Shown: positions 25,032 to 37,913, counted from the first letter of the stretch. The stretch: 64,000 nt of DNA from Litoditis marina (GCA_964036275.1 OZ038435.1:23914559-23978558); one strand, 5' to 3'. Made by a program: numbers and translations. The notes: a model not told the origin generated them from the letters alone.

Positions 25032-25434
25032 TTATTCTCATTGCTTCATAGCCTCAGTATATGTGCTATGTTCCCGGTTCGAACCTTCTCAGAGTTGGCA
25101 GTGCGAGCTCACTAATCTCGAACAATGGGTTCTAAGTATGGTTGTCGTTGTTGAAGCCGATTTCGATGAAACCTGGGGTGATGTATAGGTTTTGCAACAA
25201 TGATTTTTGCCATGTGTTTGAAAAAATGTGGGAAATAGCCGAATCGAGCTCGGGATAACATAACAACCCGGGTCAGGATGTTTCACGCATACAGCGTCAG
25301 GTCTAGTTTAAATCACTGTTCCAATCGAAAAAAGCTCGGAACTTTCTTCCTAAGTCTCAATTGGAATGGCGAGAATTGCCGCAACCCATTCGAACCCCGT
25401 GCGAGGCACCTGTTTTTTCTTGCTTGGCCCCTTT

Positions 25435-25634
25435 AGTAGAGTCGTCGCCAACGGAAAGGCGGAATATTACTGTATATCCCACTTTCCGCTGTGTACGTAC
25501 ACGTATCTTTGCTTCCAAAGCGTGCTGGTAATATGTTCCAATAGCGCAGCGGTTAGCTCTCAGCTACAAAACTTTTGCTTGTAGGTTCGAATCTGGCAAG
25601 AGACAAACATCTGTGAGCTTGGCACCCCCTATAT
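25435..25634 (+). mobile_element. tRNA-like-cassette repeat family K, copy 1 (diverged)
   Basis: Contains CGCCAACGGAAAGGCGG, CACTTTCCGCTGTGTACG and a tRNA-like internal promoter: A-box-like ATAGCGCAGCGGTTAGC and B-box-like GGTTCGAATCTGG. It ends GGCACCCCCTATA. It is the most diverged of five copies. Confidence 0.75.
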
Positions 25635-26149
25635 AAGTTCCCTGTGGCCAACATACATGTTGAATCAGAAAACATTTCCGAGTCCGCTCATTTCCATGGA
25701 AAGTCTGTGTGGGAAGGAGAGGGGTGCAATTACGAGCGGTCCTGCTTATTACATTTAATTCCATGTCCCGGGGAGCGAACTCAAACTATGATGTGTTATA
25801 TGAAGTGGCACGTTCCCGCAAGACAATTCCCAGTTATCAGTTGTAATTTGAGAACTTCACAGTTGCTAATTTGAATATTTTCTCAGTTGAAGGAAGTACG
25901 TTTGGAAAAGGTTTGCTTCTACCCTTGGTTTTAATTTTGCGTTTTTCGAAGTGAGGCAGAAACGCTGGCTCTAATAAGCGACAGTCGAGCAATGCATTCG
26001 TTGTACTGTGCATAATCTACTTTGTAGTTTGATTCACGCGTGTGTAGCCTTGTAAGGGACTTCAGGCGGCGAAACTTTCCGATAGTTTAGAAATTCGAAA
26101 GTTGGTAAACTGTCTATAGAGTTCGATTAGGCGGCGATCTGGAAACAAT

Positions 26150-26300
26150 CCCTCCAACCTCATGAGAAGTACATATGAGTTTCTCATGAGATGCCTCATG
26201 AGCTACTCGTGAACTCTCAATGTTGTACCATAGCAGTAAATAGAATCTCATGAGAAGCTCGTGCTATTAGCTCATGAGGCACCTCATGATATTTTTGAGA
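26150..26300. repeat. CATGAG-rich foldback
   Basis: TCTCATGAG, GCCTCATGAGCTA and their inverses recur in both halves. The left and right parts are imperfect inverted copies. Confidence 0.5.
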
Positions 26301-26452
26301 GCTTGCTACGCCGCCAGGGTAGGGCGAGTCGTACTGTGCATCCTGCGCAGAACCGATGTGTTTGTAGTTCGATTCGGCCCCGTGCTTCAATCGTAATTCG
26401 AACACTTAGTTGTAAATGCAAAACAAAACAACTCCCACTCTGAAGTCGCGAG

Positions 26453-26611
26453 CCGAGTTGTTTACCAAGGTTCGCCAAAAACCCAAGTTGTAAATCAAGG
26501 TTTAGTCATTTTACCATGAACTTGATGTATAATTATGCACCGAGATTTGAATTCACAACTTGATATCAACTAGTGACCAATTCGGTAGGCGAACCTTGGT
26601 AAACAACTCGG
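26453..26611. mobile_element. Short inverted-repeat element with 24-bp perfect ends
   Basis: 159 bp. The ends (CCGAGTTGTTTACCAAGGTT plus CGCC) are exact inverse complements over 24 bases. No target duplication is obvious. Confidence 0.75.
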
Positions 26612-27270
26612 TTTTGAACTTCAGAGCATATTGTTTCTCTCTATGTAGCTGTGACAACATTGGACTTGTCGTTTGATCTGCGAACCCAGCAGCCGGGTTC
26701 AAAAGCACTGGGTATTCAGACTTCGATGTACCGTTGGAACACGAACTGTCAAATTATATTTTCGACGAAGTCAATGTTTTGTTTGGAACTTGATGCTGAT
26801 CATTTCCACATGTAAGTGCACACTATAAGTTTACTTGTACTAGTTGTAAATCTGGAGTAGTCATAATGTACTAGACTTACTCTTTAGAGAACAATTACTC
26901 AGTTTATGTGAGCCATCTTAATACGATCTTGACGGGAAAGCATCATGATCATCATTAATTACGCCCTCTATCTTGGTGAGTTGTCATACTCGATTTTAGG
27001 CGCATTTTCGTAGAAACCTCGAAGCGAGATTTTTCTAATTAGTCTGTATAAGTAATATAATGTCGTAAAAAACCTTTATTGTCGTAGCTTTAATCAAACC
27101 CTGTCTGGAAACATTGACTATCGTATACACCGGTTGCAATAACCAGTGAGGTGTTGTTTCCACCCCGGAATTGTAAGTTTAAAAACGTTTTCTGAATACA
27201 TTTCTCGCGCTGTAGATAGTTTGCAGAGTTTTTGTTGGTGAATCAACCTATGAACTGTACTAAAACAAGG

Positions 27271-27506
27271 TATAGTTCACACCATTCCTACTGAGACTCC
27301 TACAGTAACCTGACAATCTTTCCGAAGGCTGTTGTGAAGCTGAAAGTGCAGTTCATGGAGAATACTCTCGTAAATTTCATCTACCTGCGAAGGAGAATGA
27401 GATACAAAAATCCTCAACTTCTCCAATCAAAAATAAGTGAGCAAAACGGCATGGAAGTTTCAGAATCCTATTGTAGGAGTCTCAGTAGGAATGGAGTAGA
27501 CTATAT
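27271..27506. mobile_element. MITE family H, copy 1
   Basis: About 236 bp with ends TATAGTTCACACCATTCCTA and the inverted form TAGGAATGGAGTAGACTATA. CTGAGACTCCTAC lies next to the left end, mirrored as GTAGGAGTCTCAG on the right. Related copies are at 48942-49170 and 54464-54699. Confidence 0.85.
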
Positions 27507-27666
27507 ATACCTGCCTGGTATCCTGCGGGAACGAGAAAAGAATAGAAACATTTGGGCTCGCAACATAGAGTATAATAAGAAGACACATTGATCTATTCGG
27601 GTTAATGCGTGAGTTGCGTGCTGCAAAATATGTTCCACGCTCTATTGAATCTCCACAGTATACGTT

Positions 27667-27772
27667 TTGTCAGACCCTTGTGGACACCGTACCATCGATT
27701 TTGTGAGGGGCGGGGTTTGGCGAGGGGCCAGCCAGTCTGCGTATCATTGATCTACACACTCTCTCTTGATCT
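27667..27772 (+). repeat. Dispersed repeat N, copy 1
   Basis: CACCGTACCATCGATTT, GGGGTTTGGCG and GTCTGCGTATCATTGATCTA match, in reverse, a copy in GPCR intron 1 at 40638-40740. Confidence 0.75.
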
Positions 27773-28267
27773 ACACACTCGAGTATACCTGTGTTCAAAA
27801 ACCAATGCGCGTTGAGAAACCGTTTTTGACACCTTTATCATCCGCGACTTGTGATTTTTGTTGATCATTGTCATTAGTGCTGACGATCCAAACTATTATC
27901 TTTGATGTATTTGTCTGTTTGAGTATGTGGATCTATACGGTAGGTCCGCACGGATAGCTGAAATGAGTGTAACCCCCTTTCCTTTTCCATTAGTTGTGAT
28001 ATTTTAGGTTCGGTTATTCTTAGTTCTTTCGCTGTCTTCATTGCGGTCACCATCTTTTATGTATAAGTTTCATTTTCTATCTTTGGTTCAACAAATTATT
28101 CTATTCTTTTTGGATTGGAACGCTCAAGTGAGTCCTGGCCATTCCAAAACACATAGACGGAGTATGATATGTATATTGCGCACAACTAATAGAAGAGAAC
28201 GTTTAATTAAGGCGGCAAGAGTAAATACCACAAGGGCAAAGCGAACAGCGAAGCATCGAAACATTTC

Positions 28268-28295
28268 CGCTCCTGTCTCTCTCCCTCTCCCTCTC

Positions 28296-28332
<37 letters not shown>
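28268..28332 (+). repeat. (CT)n tract
   Basis: Near-pure CT microsatellite. Confidence 0.95.
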
Positions 28333-28334
<2 letters not shown>

Positions 28335-28713
28335 ATCGGTTTATCTTACTCTCCATAGTTCAGTCATCCTTCTAAATCTCCCACCCTTCTTCCACATCAC
28401 TTTACCCTGTATCTTTGCCTTCATTTCTGTCTGTCTAGTTCATCTACAAACTACAGAACTGTTTTATTTCCTCATTTAGTTACTATGGGTTCCCTGCTAT
28501 GTCGGATATTAGAAATCACACAGGTCCGTTGTAAATTCGTTGTCTCTGCTTGAAAGACCTTTGTTGCTAGAATTTGTAATATCATTAGAGTGCAGTTGTC
28601 TTCGTCTACTCTGACCAAGACTACTCTTCCATTTCACCACCTAGTTCTGAAGGTCTAAAGTGTTAAATGTGTGACCCCAATGGTTCAGGTCGTAGATCGA
28701 TCTAGAGTTACAA

Positions 28714-28950
28714 TATAGTTTCGGTCATTCCTACTGAGACTTGGCAGCGTGCCAATCAATTTTCCAGTCTACTTTTCACCACTTTGGAGGTTTTCAGATA
28801 ACTCCAAATCTCTGTGGGCGGTTCATCAGTCCCATAAGAACATGTAAACAAAAAAAATTCTCAGAATACTCATATCTGCGGTAAGAAATAGTCATTTGAA
28901 AATCTTGGCGCGACGCCAATGGGTCTCAGTGGGAATGAAACGAACTATAT
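28714..28950. mobile_element. MITE family H', copy 1
   Basis: Variant of family H: TATAGTTTCGGTCATTCCTA at the left, and TGGGAATGAAACGAACTATA at the right. The subterminal motif is CTTGGCAGCGTGCCAAT instead of CTCCTACAG. A sister copy sits at 43575-43810. A shortened relative appears to lie at 29815-30006. Confidence 0.8.
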
Positions 28951-29320
28951 CTTGGTTGAAGTTCGATCTTCATTCGATCTCTTCGAATTGCAACCAAAAC
29001 ATAATGAGATCAAACTACAAACACAGTGGTTCTTACCGAGATGTGCAGTATCGACACGCTTTTCCCTGTGTGAACCCCATATCTGACCAAAGTTCGTACC
29101 CAAATTCAGATAAAAATTGCGATGAGCACGAGAACACGGAAATTAGTCATCGTTCGTTATTCGAGATGTAACATTTAGTGGAGATAAACTCGGTTAGTAG
29201 ACAAAGAACTCGTCTAACAATAGTCAAAGCTCTCTCCCCCCGAGTTTGTATGCTAGGAAATCCCGAATTCTTTCTCATCCCGCATCTCTCGTTTTCCGAA
29301 CTGTTTTGCGACAGGCCTAT

Positions 29321-29456
29321 TATACTAGAAGTAAATTGAATAGTCACGTGAAGTCAGCATTCTAATAAGGCATCGTACACTTTGTCATTGCACGTTTCTG
29401 AGTTCTGATGCGTTAAACATGTTTCACGTGCCTGTGCATTTGAATAGCAGTATACC
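29321..29456 (+). mobile_element. MITE family J, copy 1
   Basis: TATACTAGAAGTAAATTGAA, then TAGTCACGTGAAG at the left, and GTTTCACGTGCCTGTGCA with AGTATA at the right. Core GCATCGTACACTTTGTCATT. One of six copies in the window. Confidence 0.85.
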
Positions 29457-29621
29457 TCGAGAGGATGTGAGAGCAAAGATAATATAGAGTGAATGGTCGA
29501 GGAGACGCAGGTTGGGGTAGAAACGTTTGGATGTTGATAAATACGGCCGCTGAAGCAGTTTCAACACTAAGATTCCCACGTTGAACACCATTTGAGTTAG
29601 AAAATACGTGATGGTGAAGTG

Positions 29622-29817
29622 TATAGTGAGTGCCAAATATATAAATTTCTGTCGCTCGCCGGAATCGAACCTGCGAGCAAAAGATTCATAGCAGAGCGCT
29701 AACCACTGCGCTATTAGAGCACATAACAGGTAAGCTTTGAAAGCGAATACTTGTGTGCGTACACAGCGGAAAGTGAGATATACAGTACCCTCCCGCCTTT
29801 CCGTTGGTGACGACTAT
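29622..29817 (-). mobile_element. tRNA-like-cassette repeat family K, copy 2
   Basis: Minus-strand copy with tRNA-like sequence TAGCGCAGTGGTTAGCGCTC, then GCAGGTTCGATTCCGGCGAG. The outer ends are TATAGTGAGTGCC (plus-strand left) and GTGACGACTATA (right). It is followed at once by an H-like end. Confidence 0.85.
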
Positions 29818-31154
29818 ATAGTTCGAGCAAATCTCACTTTTTGGCAGCTTGCCAATGAATTTCCAGCTCTTGTTAACGTTTCTTCACCTCAACTGCAACA
29901 CGTGAGCAAGAAAACGTTCGGGAGATCACGTTTGCTCCGAAGAATAGTCAAACCGAAATAATTAGCATCATTTCAATTAGTCTAAGTGCGAATGAAATGA
30001 ACTATAGAAATGTTTTAACGTTTTACCCTGTCACGTGCCGCTTAGTGGATGAACCTTCCAAGGTTGTTTCAGTCTCTGAACAATACCAATAACACACCTC
30101 TTCAAACGGAGGTTGAACCCCTTTTTCTGTGTTTACATATCCGAAGCAGTTCACACGTGATTTGGTTTGCTCTGAGATGAATATTTTTTCTTGATTTTTC
30201 CGAGACCTTGGTAACCGATTTCACAAGGTAATATCAGCGGTGAAAAAAACAAGTTCTTCATTTAAATAATAACAAAAACCACTTATTCCATGTTTTGTTT
30301 GTGTGATGGACTTATCTAGATTAAGTCATTCGCTATTTCATGATCTAAGGCACGTCCTTCAATGAATACGGTAACTGATGTATTTCCGAAACTTGTTATA
30401 GTTCTCGCCAATCCCGTGTGACCTTCTACAGTATGCTTTCGATGTGACGGCGGCTTCCGTTATGTACACACCATTTTTCGTTGTAGTAATTATGAGTAGT
30501 AATCTTTGTACTTTTTATAATACGCACTTCATGGAAACTTTGTCCTAACAATTTTCCCCCGTGAACTTTATAAGTTCTATAAATTCCATTCCCACGACGG
30601 AAGATACTAAATAACCACATTTATTGACCATTACAAAAATTGGAGTTTCCAATTTATTTTGTGGCCTCTCTACATGCAACTGTTGCAGACGGAAATAGAG
30701 AAATAGCAAAATGGTAATACCATAAAACGTTAGTTTATGAGTATATGGCATGACAGGGAATGTTTATAGTTCTATTTCATGCCTATATGTCGTAAATTGT
30801 CAATTATGGGAAAACGGGTCGTTATTAATGAGAGAACTACTCGACCACTTTCTCAGAAAATGCAATACAGCCACAACAACCAGTAATGTTTGATCGGTCT
30901 CCCACTTGCCAATATGGTATAGTCACTTGCTCCCCTATGTGAACTGCTACAGTATGAAGATCACAGTCCAGCTCGAGTTTCAGTATGTAAATATGTGAGG
31001 TGAACATAAGGATGTGTTTTTTTTTCCATCGTGGCCCCTTACAACATATGTATTAAGAAAACATTCGATATGATTCTGTTAAAAACAACTTTTATTAGAA
31101 AGTGAGAAGGAGTTCTGTAAGAGTCCTCGTTGTAATGACATGGAACTAATAATA

Positions 31155-31283
31155 TACTCTTTGTCAATTGCACAGTCACGTGAAACATGTTAAACACAGT
31201 AGAACTCGAAAACGTGCAATAACAAAATGCACGATTCCTCATTAGAATGCTAACTTTACGTGACTATTCGATTGTCTTCTAGT
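31155..31283 (-). mobile_element. MITE family J, copy 2
   Basis: Reverse-orientation copy: GTCAATTGCACAGTCACGTG on the left, and GCTAACTTTACGTGACTATT with TCTAGTATGC on the right. Confidence 0.8.
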
Positions 31284-31889
31284 ATGCTGTCCGACACTCC
31301 CACGCGCATGCCACAATGTACAGTGGAACTTTTCTGCATCTTCGAAGCTGCACTCGCTAAATTTTTCTAACCACTTCTGTAGCTCGTGGAGGCACGTTTC
31401 TTTAGTTTTCAACTATATTCCTACAAATGTACGTCTCAATGTTGTTTGTTCGAATATGCTCCCATTTGGGTATGATAGTGGAGTCTGAGTATAGTTATCT
31501 TAGTTGTTTACCGTTATTTGTCACTTTTCACATTACGATTGGAGAGGGACAAAGCAGAACATAGTAATGAAAGTGTCATGATAATCAGCGCTTAGCTCGT
31601 GTAATTCAAATAAGAGAATGAGCTCATGCTTGAGTTGACTCAAATGTGAGCATCGAAATGTGAACAAAACAGTCTTATGATGATAAAGAAGTTATCCTAG
31701 CACGTCATTTCCAAATGAAATGAATTCGCCGTATTTTTAGTGTATAAGTGGTATATTTCTTTGCGACAAAAATAATTGTTGTCATCTCGAAGCTCTCGAG
31801 CACTCTCGTGTGCAGTGAATTTGGAAGCAATGCTATTTTTTCAACTCTTTTTGTTGTGAGAAGATGGTGATAAGTCTTCTCGTCCTGTT

Positions 31890-32010
31890 TCTCAAGTCCT
31901 CAGAGGGGTTCAACTGATGATGATCCAACCCTCTGAGACCAGCACCAAAATCTTCTTGAATCAGGGTCGAAACGATTTTGAGTGACACCTTTCCCTGAGC
32001 ACATGTTTCC
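31890..32010. repeat. Foldback family L, degraded copy
   Basis: TTGAATCAGGGTCGAAACGA followed by TTTTGAGTGACACCTTTCCC and TGAGCACATG, resembling the right arm of the intact element at 50278-50417. CTCAGAGGG/CCCTCTGAG words occur inside. Confidence 0.6.
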
Positions 32011-32084
32011 ATAAATTTAGTGTATAGTTTTGAGTGTCCTCTTTCGCCTTAGTGTACAGTAGTTACCTTAATGTATAACTAACC

Positions 32085-32251
32085 GAGTATGCTAGAAGAT
32101 CTCGGCACCTTCATCCCATCCTGCGTCTCCTCAAACATACGCTATTTCTCTGCTCTTACATCCTGCCGGGATGTGAGAGACAAGAAATAGTGAGGAAGAA
32201 CGAGAGACGCAGAATGGAATGAAGGTGCCGGGATCTTCTAGCATACGTACT
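32085..32251. mobile_element. Near-palindromic element family C, copy 1
   Basis: 167 bp. The left arm AGTATGCTAGAAGATCTCGG and right arm CCGGGATCTTCTAGCATACG nearly mirror each other. CTGCGTCTCCTC is mirrored as GAGAGACGCAG, and GCTATTTCTCTGC as a GAAATAGTGAGG-like inverse. Sister copy at 42473-42641. Confidence 0.9.
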
Positions 32252-32799
32252 CTGGTATGAACTGGTATGTATACCCTTCATGAACACCAGTGTCCGTATT
32301 CACTAAGAGATGTGCCTTCAAAGTTTTTTTTGTTGAAAACTTCCCAATGTTTGACTTCCCAATGCTATTTGATGCCTAACGTGATGAAAATACTGAGTCA
32401 GACTACTAGTCGGAAATATTATGAAACGCTTAGATAATCGAATCTAAGCGAGTAATTTTCAACTCATACTGTAGAAATTCACCTAGAAATACAGCACTGC
32501 GTATTATGCTCTATTCCAGATTTTAGTTACAGTATGCTCGCATACAACTTCAATAGAACTCGAGTTGTACAAAACTCTGGAAGACTGGAGAAGTTCTTCC
32601 AATATGTTAAACGAAGAATATATCTTATTCGTTCATCAGCTCCCCTTCTCGTTCCAATTTGTGTTTTATTATTTCCTGGTTAATATGTGTAATAGATTCA
32701 AATGTATGCGTGCGCAGCATTACAGTAGATGGAGATGAATATTCCAACTCATTCCTCAATGCATTCAGCTACAAACAGGGTGGGCAAAGGCTGGCTTTT

Positions 32800-32960
32800 C
32801 GAATTTCAAGTTTCTATCTTCGAGTTCAAGCTTCAAGTTCAAGTTTCAAATCGAGTTTCAAGTTGAAGTCTCACGTTGAAGTTTCATGTTCAAGTTTCAT
32901 GCTCATGTTTCATGTTCATGTTTCATGTTTAAGTTTCATGTTCAAGATTTATATGTTACA
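32800..32960 (+). repeat. Degenerate 12-bp tandem array
   Basis: Repeated AAGTTTCATGTTC/AAGTTTCAAGTTC-like units, preceded by CAGGGTGGGCAAAGG, which resembles a hAT-type end. No matching right end was found. Confidence 0.6.
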
Positions 32961-34549
32961 ACACAATGTTACCTAGTGATTGTCCATGACCGATCTCCAA
33001 ATAGGTTTTTCTCTGCATTGTTTGAGTCATTCATAGCCACTAAAAACGGGTACCACACAACCTTCTTTTTTTAAATTTTTGAGCTTTGCGGGCAATTGTG
33101 AAGGTGTTCCCCATTCCACATGTCGCATTCACCAATTAATGAACTTTCTACAAACTTAATTCGGAAAAGAAATCTAATGTAGAGAAAGCGTATGGAAGTA
33201 ATCGTCACCATTCAAGATTTGAATTTTGTCAAAATCATATACGTTTTCGCTTTTACTTCAACCACATCGTTACAAATCCTCTCTGGGGTTATAGAACCTC
33301 GATTTAACAAGATTTTTCCACCTCTCATCTTTCAGTTTCTCTAATTCTCTCTTTTTTGTTTTGCCATAGTTGCCATTTGGCTCACGTGAGAAACAGGGCT
33401 GGTAATGTATTATTCAGTGAAAATTGAACCACTGGCGTTCAGATATGCGGAGGTAGTGCAGGCTGAAAAAAACTCATTCTAATGATCATTTTTCTAGTTT
33501 TCAGCATTTTATCTGCTGAAATATACCATTTCTTTTCAACTTGACGTTTTGAGCTCTGAAAAATGATGGAAACCAAACCTATTGCGTTGTAGTAGAATGT
33601 GCTTGGTTTTGGAATAGAATCGTGTGATAGTTAAGTTAACAGATTATACTGCGTGTGTTCTGTGAAGCTATGCGCATACAATATTCTTCAACTATGTGCA
33701 ATATTATTTCAAAAGTTTCCGCTGTTTATTCTTTATATATTTTTCTTCCAGCCGGGTTATTAGCGACTTTCAGCGTTTTATACTCTCGAAAACATATACA
33801 GTAGGAAGTGGACAAATCAAGTCTGTTTTCAACTTGACTTTTTGTTTGTGGTTTTCTCTTTACATCAAGATTGTTCCGTAAACCGAATTTCCGCATTTGT
33901 ATACCCTCTTGGGTTCTGCAATTCAGAAAACTCTCAATATTAGTACGTGACTTTCACGTTTTTCGTTTATGACGTGTTTTCTCGGTACTAACTGTTTTCT
34001 GTTTTGTTGCAATATTTGCCACTAAGCAATGAATAGAAGATCATGAAAGAGGGTAACAATGCATAGCGCGATGAGCTGAGAAGTTATTGTCCGCCTCATA
34101 TTTCTCAGAGGGTCGTTTTCGGAGAAAACTAATGTGAACAATATATTTTATTTCTTGTTGATTGTGTTTTTTTCAGCTATTCTGAGAAAGGGAAGAATTT
34201 TCCAAGAGAGTGGGTAGTTGAAAACAAGTAGTTTCTCATTCTTACATCGGAGAAAGGTGATGTATTATACCCATAATAGTTATCGCGCGCAGCGCGAAGC
34301 GCTGCGTGTGAGTCTGTGTTTGGTTTGGCCATTGCGCTTTCAAATCACAAAAGTCTTCAAATAGATAGTTGTTTTGAAATTTAAAAAAAGAGAGAGAGCT
34401 AGACATCTATTAGATACATGTTGTGTGAAAAAATTAGAGAAATCGGTCAAGTTTAAAAAAAGTTATGTTCTCGTGTAGTTATGAAATTTTCCGTTGTCCC
34501 TCGTCTCCCGTCTCCCGTCCCATGTCCGCATAGTATTGAAAAAACTACT

Positions 34550-35110
34550 GAACCGAATATGACTGAAAATTGGCACACTCATGTGAACCCCAAAGTTGGC
34601 TCGGCGCCGAAAGTTGGGGGTCGGTACGTTGTGTCTGGCGCTTGGCGCGGGCGCCAGGTGGCGCCATAAGCTGAAAACATGTGTTTCCATCAGTGAAATG
34701 GTTTGAAATTATGCATGGAGGTCCGAATAGTGAATGTAAACTAGTTACCAGAATATGGTGCATTGGCTTGTCTTTGACGCGAAACGCTGGCGCCCACTGG
34801 CGCCAAATGAGAACAACGCTAGCGAGGTAGGGTAACGACCGCAATCGTTCACAGAGGTCAGTATGAATGTAGTTGACAAATACGACTCGTGTATCCGAAG
34901 TTTTTCGATGGTCGGCGCCAAAATGCTCTTTTATCCGCCAATTGGCGCCAAGATTGAAAATAAGGTCTCCAAGCCAAAAAACCGCCGAAAATTTAGCTAA
35001 TTGGTCAAGGCCATACATTCCAGTTATTTTTTTACCAATTGGAGTAGCATGTTTGATCATTGGCGCTGGCGCCAATTTTAGAGGCCAACGGGCGCCAAAA
35101 ATATTTCGAA
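34550..35110. repeat. Block rich in the palindrome GGCGCC
   Basis: About nine GGCGCC sites occur in roughly 550 bp of otherwise AT-rich DNA (for example TCGGCGCCGAAAG, ATTGGCGCCAAG, CTGGCGCCAATTTT). Open frames on both strands here look like consequences of the repeat. Confidence 0.6.
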
Positions 35111-35248
35111 AAACCAGGATCACACCGTTCGAAAACTCGAAACTTTGTCCAGATATCCGGATGTTTGATAGTCACCACTTTTCAAAGCTCGTTTTCCGTA
35201 TTTTTCTCTAGGAGGGATTGTACTAGTACAACTAGCAAAAAAAGAACA

Positions 35249-35650
35249 ATTCGTAAAAAGTGGAGGACCAGGAAGTGTGTGAGTTCTGTTCGGTTTCACT
35301 GTTTTCAGGAAAAAGTGAACAATACGATGTTGTGAATGAGTGTGCAACAAAAGTAGAACAATACATTCGTTTGCACGACGGTTCACAAAAATCTATTACA
35401 ATAATATTAATTCAACGTAAAAATGCATAGTGATTTTACCTAAAAACATTGTGAACCGTTGTGCAAACCAATGTATTGTTCTACTTTTGTTGCACACTCA
35501 TTCACAACATCGTATTGTATTGTTGCAAACCAATGTATTGTTCTACTTTTGTTGCACACTAATTCACAACATCGTATTGTTCACTTTTTGCTGAAAACGG
35601 TGGAACCGAACAGAACTCACACACTTCCTGGCCCCCCACTTTTTACGAAT
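35249..35650. repeat. Long inverted repeat with a duplicated segment in one arm
   Basis: The left arm (35249-35389, starting ATTCGTAAAAAGTGG) is the inverse of the right arm (35450-35650, ending CCACTTTTTACGAAT). In the right arm a segment of about 60 bp containing CAAACCAATGTATTGTTCTA and CAACATCGTATTGT is present twice. The loop is about 60 bp. Confidence 0.85.
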
Positions 35651-36864
35651 ATTAACTGATTCGAGTCCTCTTGAATAGTTTAAACGTTTTTTGAAGTTTT
35701 TGCTGAAAACCAGAGCGATCGGTATGAAATTCCTATACGATTCTCAAGTTTCCAATAAATTTTCCATATTCCGTATAAAAGTATACTTCTATAAAAAACA
35801 TTCGTTATTGAAGTATCATAGAACACTCCTGGTAATTTCTGTGTTTTCTTCCCATATATAATTCTCTAGTATATAATCGCGTGAGCCGCTCTTTCTATAA
35901 GATTAATTTGGAATGGGAAATATGTCAGGAACAGATATTGTTATTCTCATTCAGTTCCCGGCATTGTTGAATCAACTATTTATCCAAAACATAGAAAAAA
36001 ACATAGCAAAAACTATAAACATTTACATCCGATATAGAGTTTCGTCAACATGATACGCGATTAATATAGCTAGTAATAACCATACGTTGAACGCATGATG
36101 TGCAATCTACCGGAGTTTCTGGAAGTTTAATTTTTTTGTTAATTAGAAATACTTGCGACCTGTATCTACCTATCTACACCCTTAAGCGGCCATCTGAAAG
36201 ATCCACATTCTGTTACTCTCTCTCTATCCAAGATTTTCTGAAGGACTTATATTTTTGCGTAGATCAGTTGCATGTTCGGAGAAAAGCAGCGCCAGTACTC
36301 AGGATATTCCTATACACGATCTCTCAATTATCACTTTCAATCAATAGCAATAACATGGCTCAATCAGTGCAATTTATATACTAGCCAAAGCAATTAGTTG
36401 ATAGTTACCATATCATCGTCTAGGAAGTTCTCACTCTTGTGAAAAAAGCTAATAATACCCCCACTCCGTCAGCTTTCTTGTAGAGCGATTAAAGTTTGAG
36501 TGCATGAAACTATTTCCCTAGATTCATGAAACCCTTTTATTATGTTTTTAATACCCTTATTTTTAACAATCTTTCAATACTACAGATCCAATTCTCACAT
36601 GATTTACCATTGTTTCTGATACCAAATGGCGTACATGAGAATAGAAAAAAACTTTGACTTCTATATGCATTGAGGCTAAAACATAGTCATTTTCATCCCG
36701 ATGTATACTTCCTTCAGCAGTACTTAGTCAATATTGTTACAAAGGAAATACACGTTTTACCGCTATTCTCCCACCAACCCACAAACAGAAACAGCCTATG
36801 TACAATACGACCTTTTACAAATTCGAAAAGAAGCAATTGGTTACCTTTCGCAGGTGATTCTCGA

Positions 36865-37057
36865 ATCATTTTGATTTCTGTTTTATCGAACTTTTGAACT
36901 CACACGTGATTCCATGAACATTTTATTTAAAAACTTTACCCTGGAGAAATTAAGGTTTGAGTGCATGAAAAACTCTCCAGGGTAAAGTTTTTAAATAAAA
37001 TGTTCATGGAATCACGTGTGAATTCAAAAGTTGGATAAAAACAGAAATCAAAATGAT
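36865..37057. repeat. Long near-perfect hairpin
   Basis: Arms of about 83 bases (36865-36948 and 36974-37057) are nearly exact reverse complements: ATCATTTTGATTTCTG on the left and CAGAAATCAAAATGAT on the right. The loop is about 25 bases. Transcribed, it would form a long dsRNA stem. Non-coding. Confidence 0.9.
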
Positions 37058-37913
37058 ACAATGAGATGAAGCCAACAAGTCAGTCACGAATCATTTTCAT
37101 AGTCCTGTTTTCGAACTAGTCTACTATAGTATGTTTTGATCGTTCACGGATGCTTTTAATTCATAGAAGTAAGGGTTACAAATGCTGTAATGTTTGGGTG
37201 TGCATGACAATTTGAAATCAACAACTTATTCGAGAATTACTTGTTTTCTCTGAAAACAGTCATCACGTACTATGTTTGACCTTACGAGAACTATAGATGA
37301 AGAATATTCCATTTCGCACGCATGTGAACGCTCGTAATGAACGACGTCGAGAATTCTAGTCAATTTAGGGCACGTAAGATTGGTAGGAAAAGATGCAGTG
37401 TGCTCTTTTTCAAAATCTTCCCAATAAAACAACCTAGGAGATAGGGTAACCGTTGAGGAATAATTACGTCTTTGGCACACTACATAGGTGAAAAATCACT
37501 GCCCCAAAGCAATTTTCGTAGCCTAAACCACCCTTTTAGGGCCTAATAGTCCCTTGACTTTTCACCTGAGCTCTGAATTGTCGCCATGTATTTTCGGCCC
37601 TGTCTCCATTGGAAAGCTCAATGGATTAGCATTCAGTAATTGAAGAGGTCCCCGCAATTAGATCGGGATTACTGGAATACCGTATCTGGCCAGGTTCTCA
37701 GTTGGCGTGTACTCTGCTACCCATTTTTGTCAACGCTTACAGTATGAATCAAACATTTTCCACTAGTTTCAGTTTATTTTATTGTTGCTTTGCATCAATG
37801 CCTTGTTTCGTGTATGACGTGAGTATCATTTCCCGGAATTCGGTACTCAAGACCTCTATTTTCACCTGTAAAATGTTTTGATATCAAATGCTACTTTTTT
37901 AACCCTATACCCT

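Noticed and set aside
27334..27591. 85-codon open frame
   Set aside because: Mostly inside MITE family H copy 1.
32780..32960. hAT-like terminus CAGGGTGGGCAAAGG
   Set aside because: No matching inverted right end or target duplication found nearby, so not called as an element.
34545..35211. Overlapping open frames of 112 and 192 codons
   Set aside because: They overlap on opposite strands across the GGCGCC-rich repeat and lack recognisable domains or splice sites.
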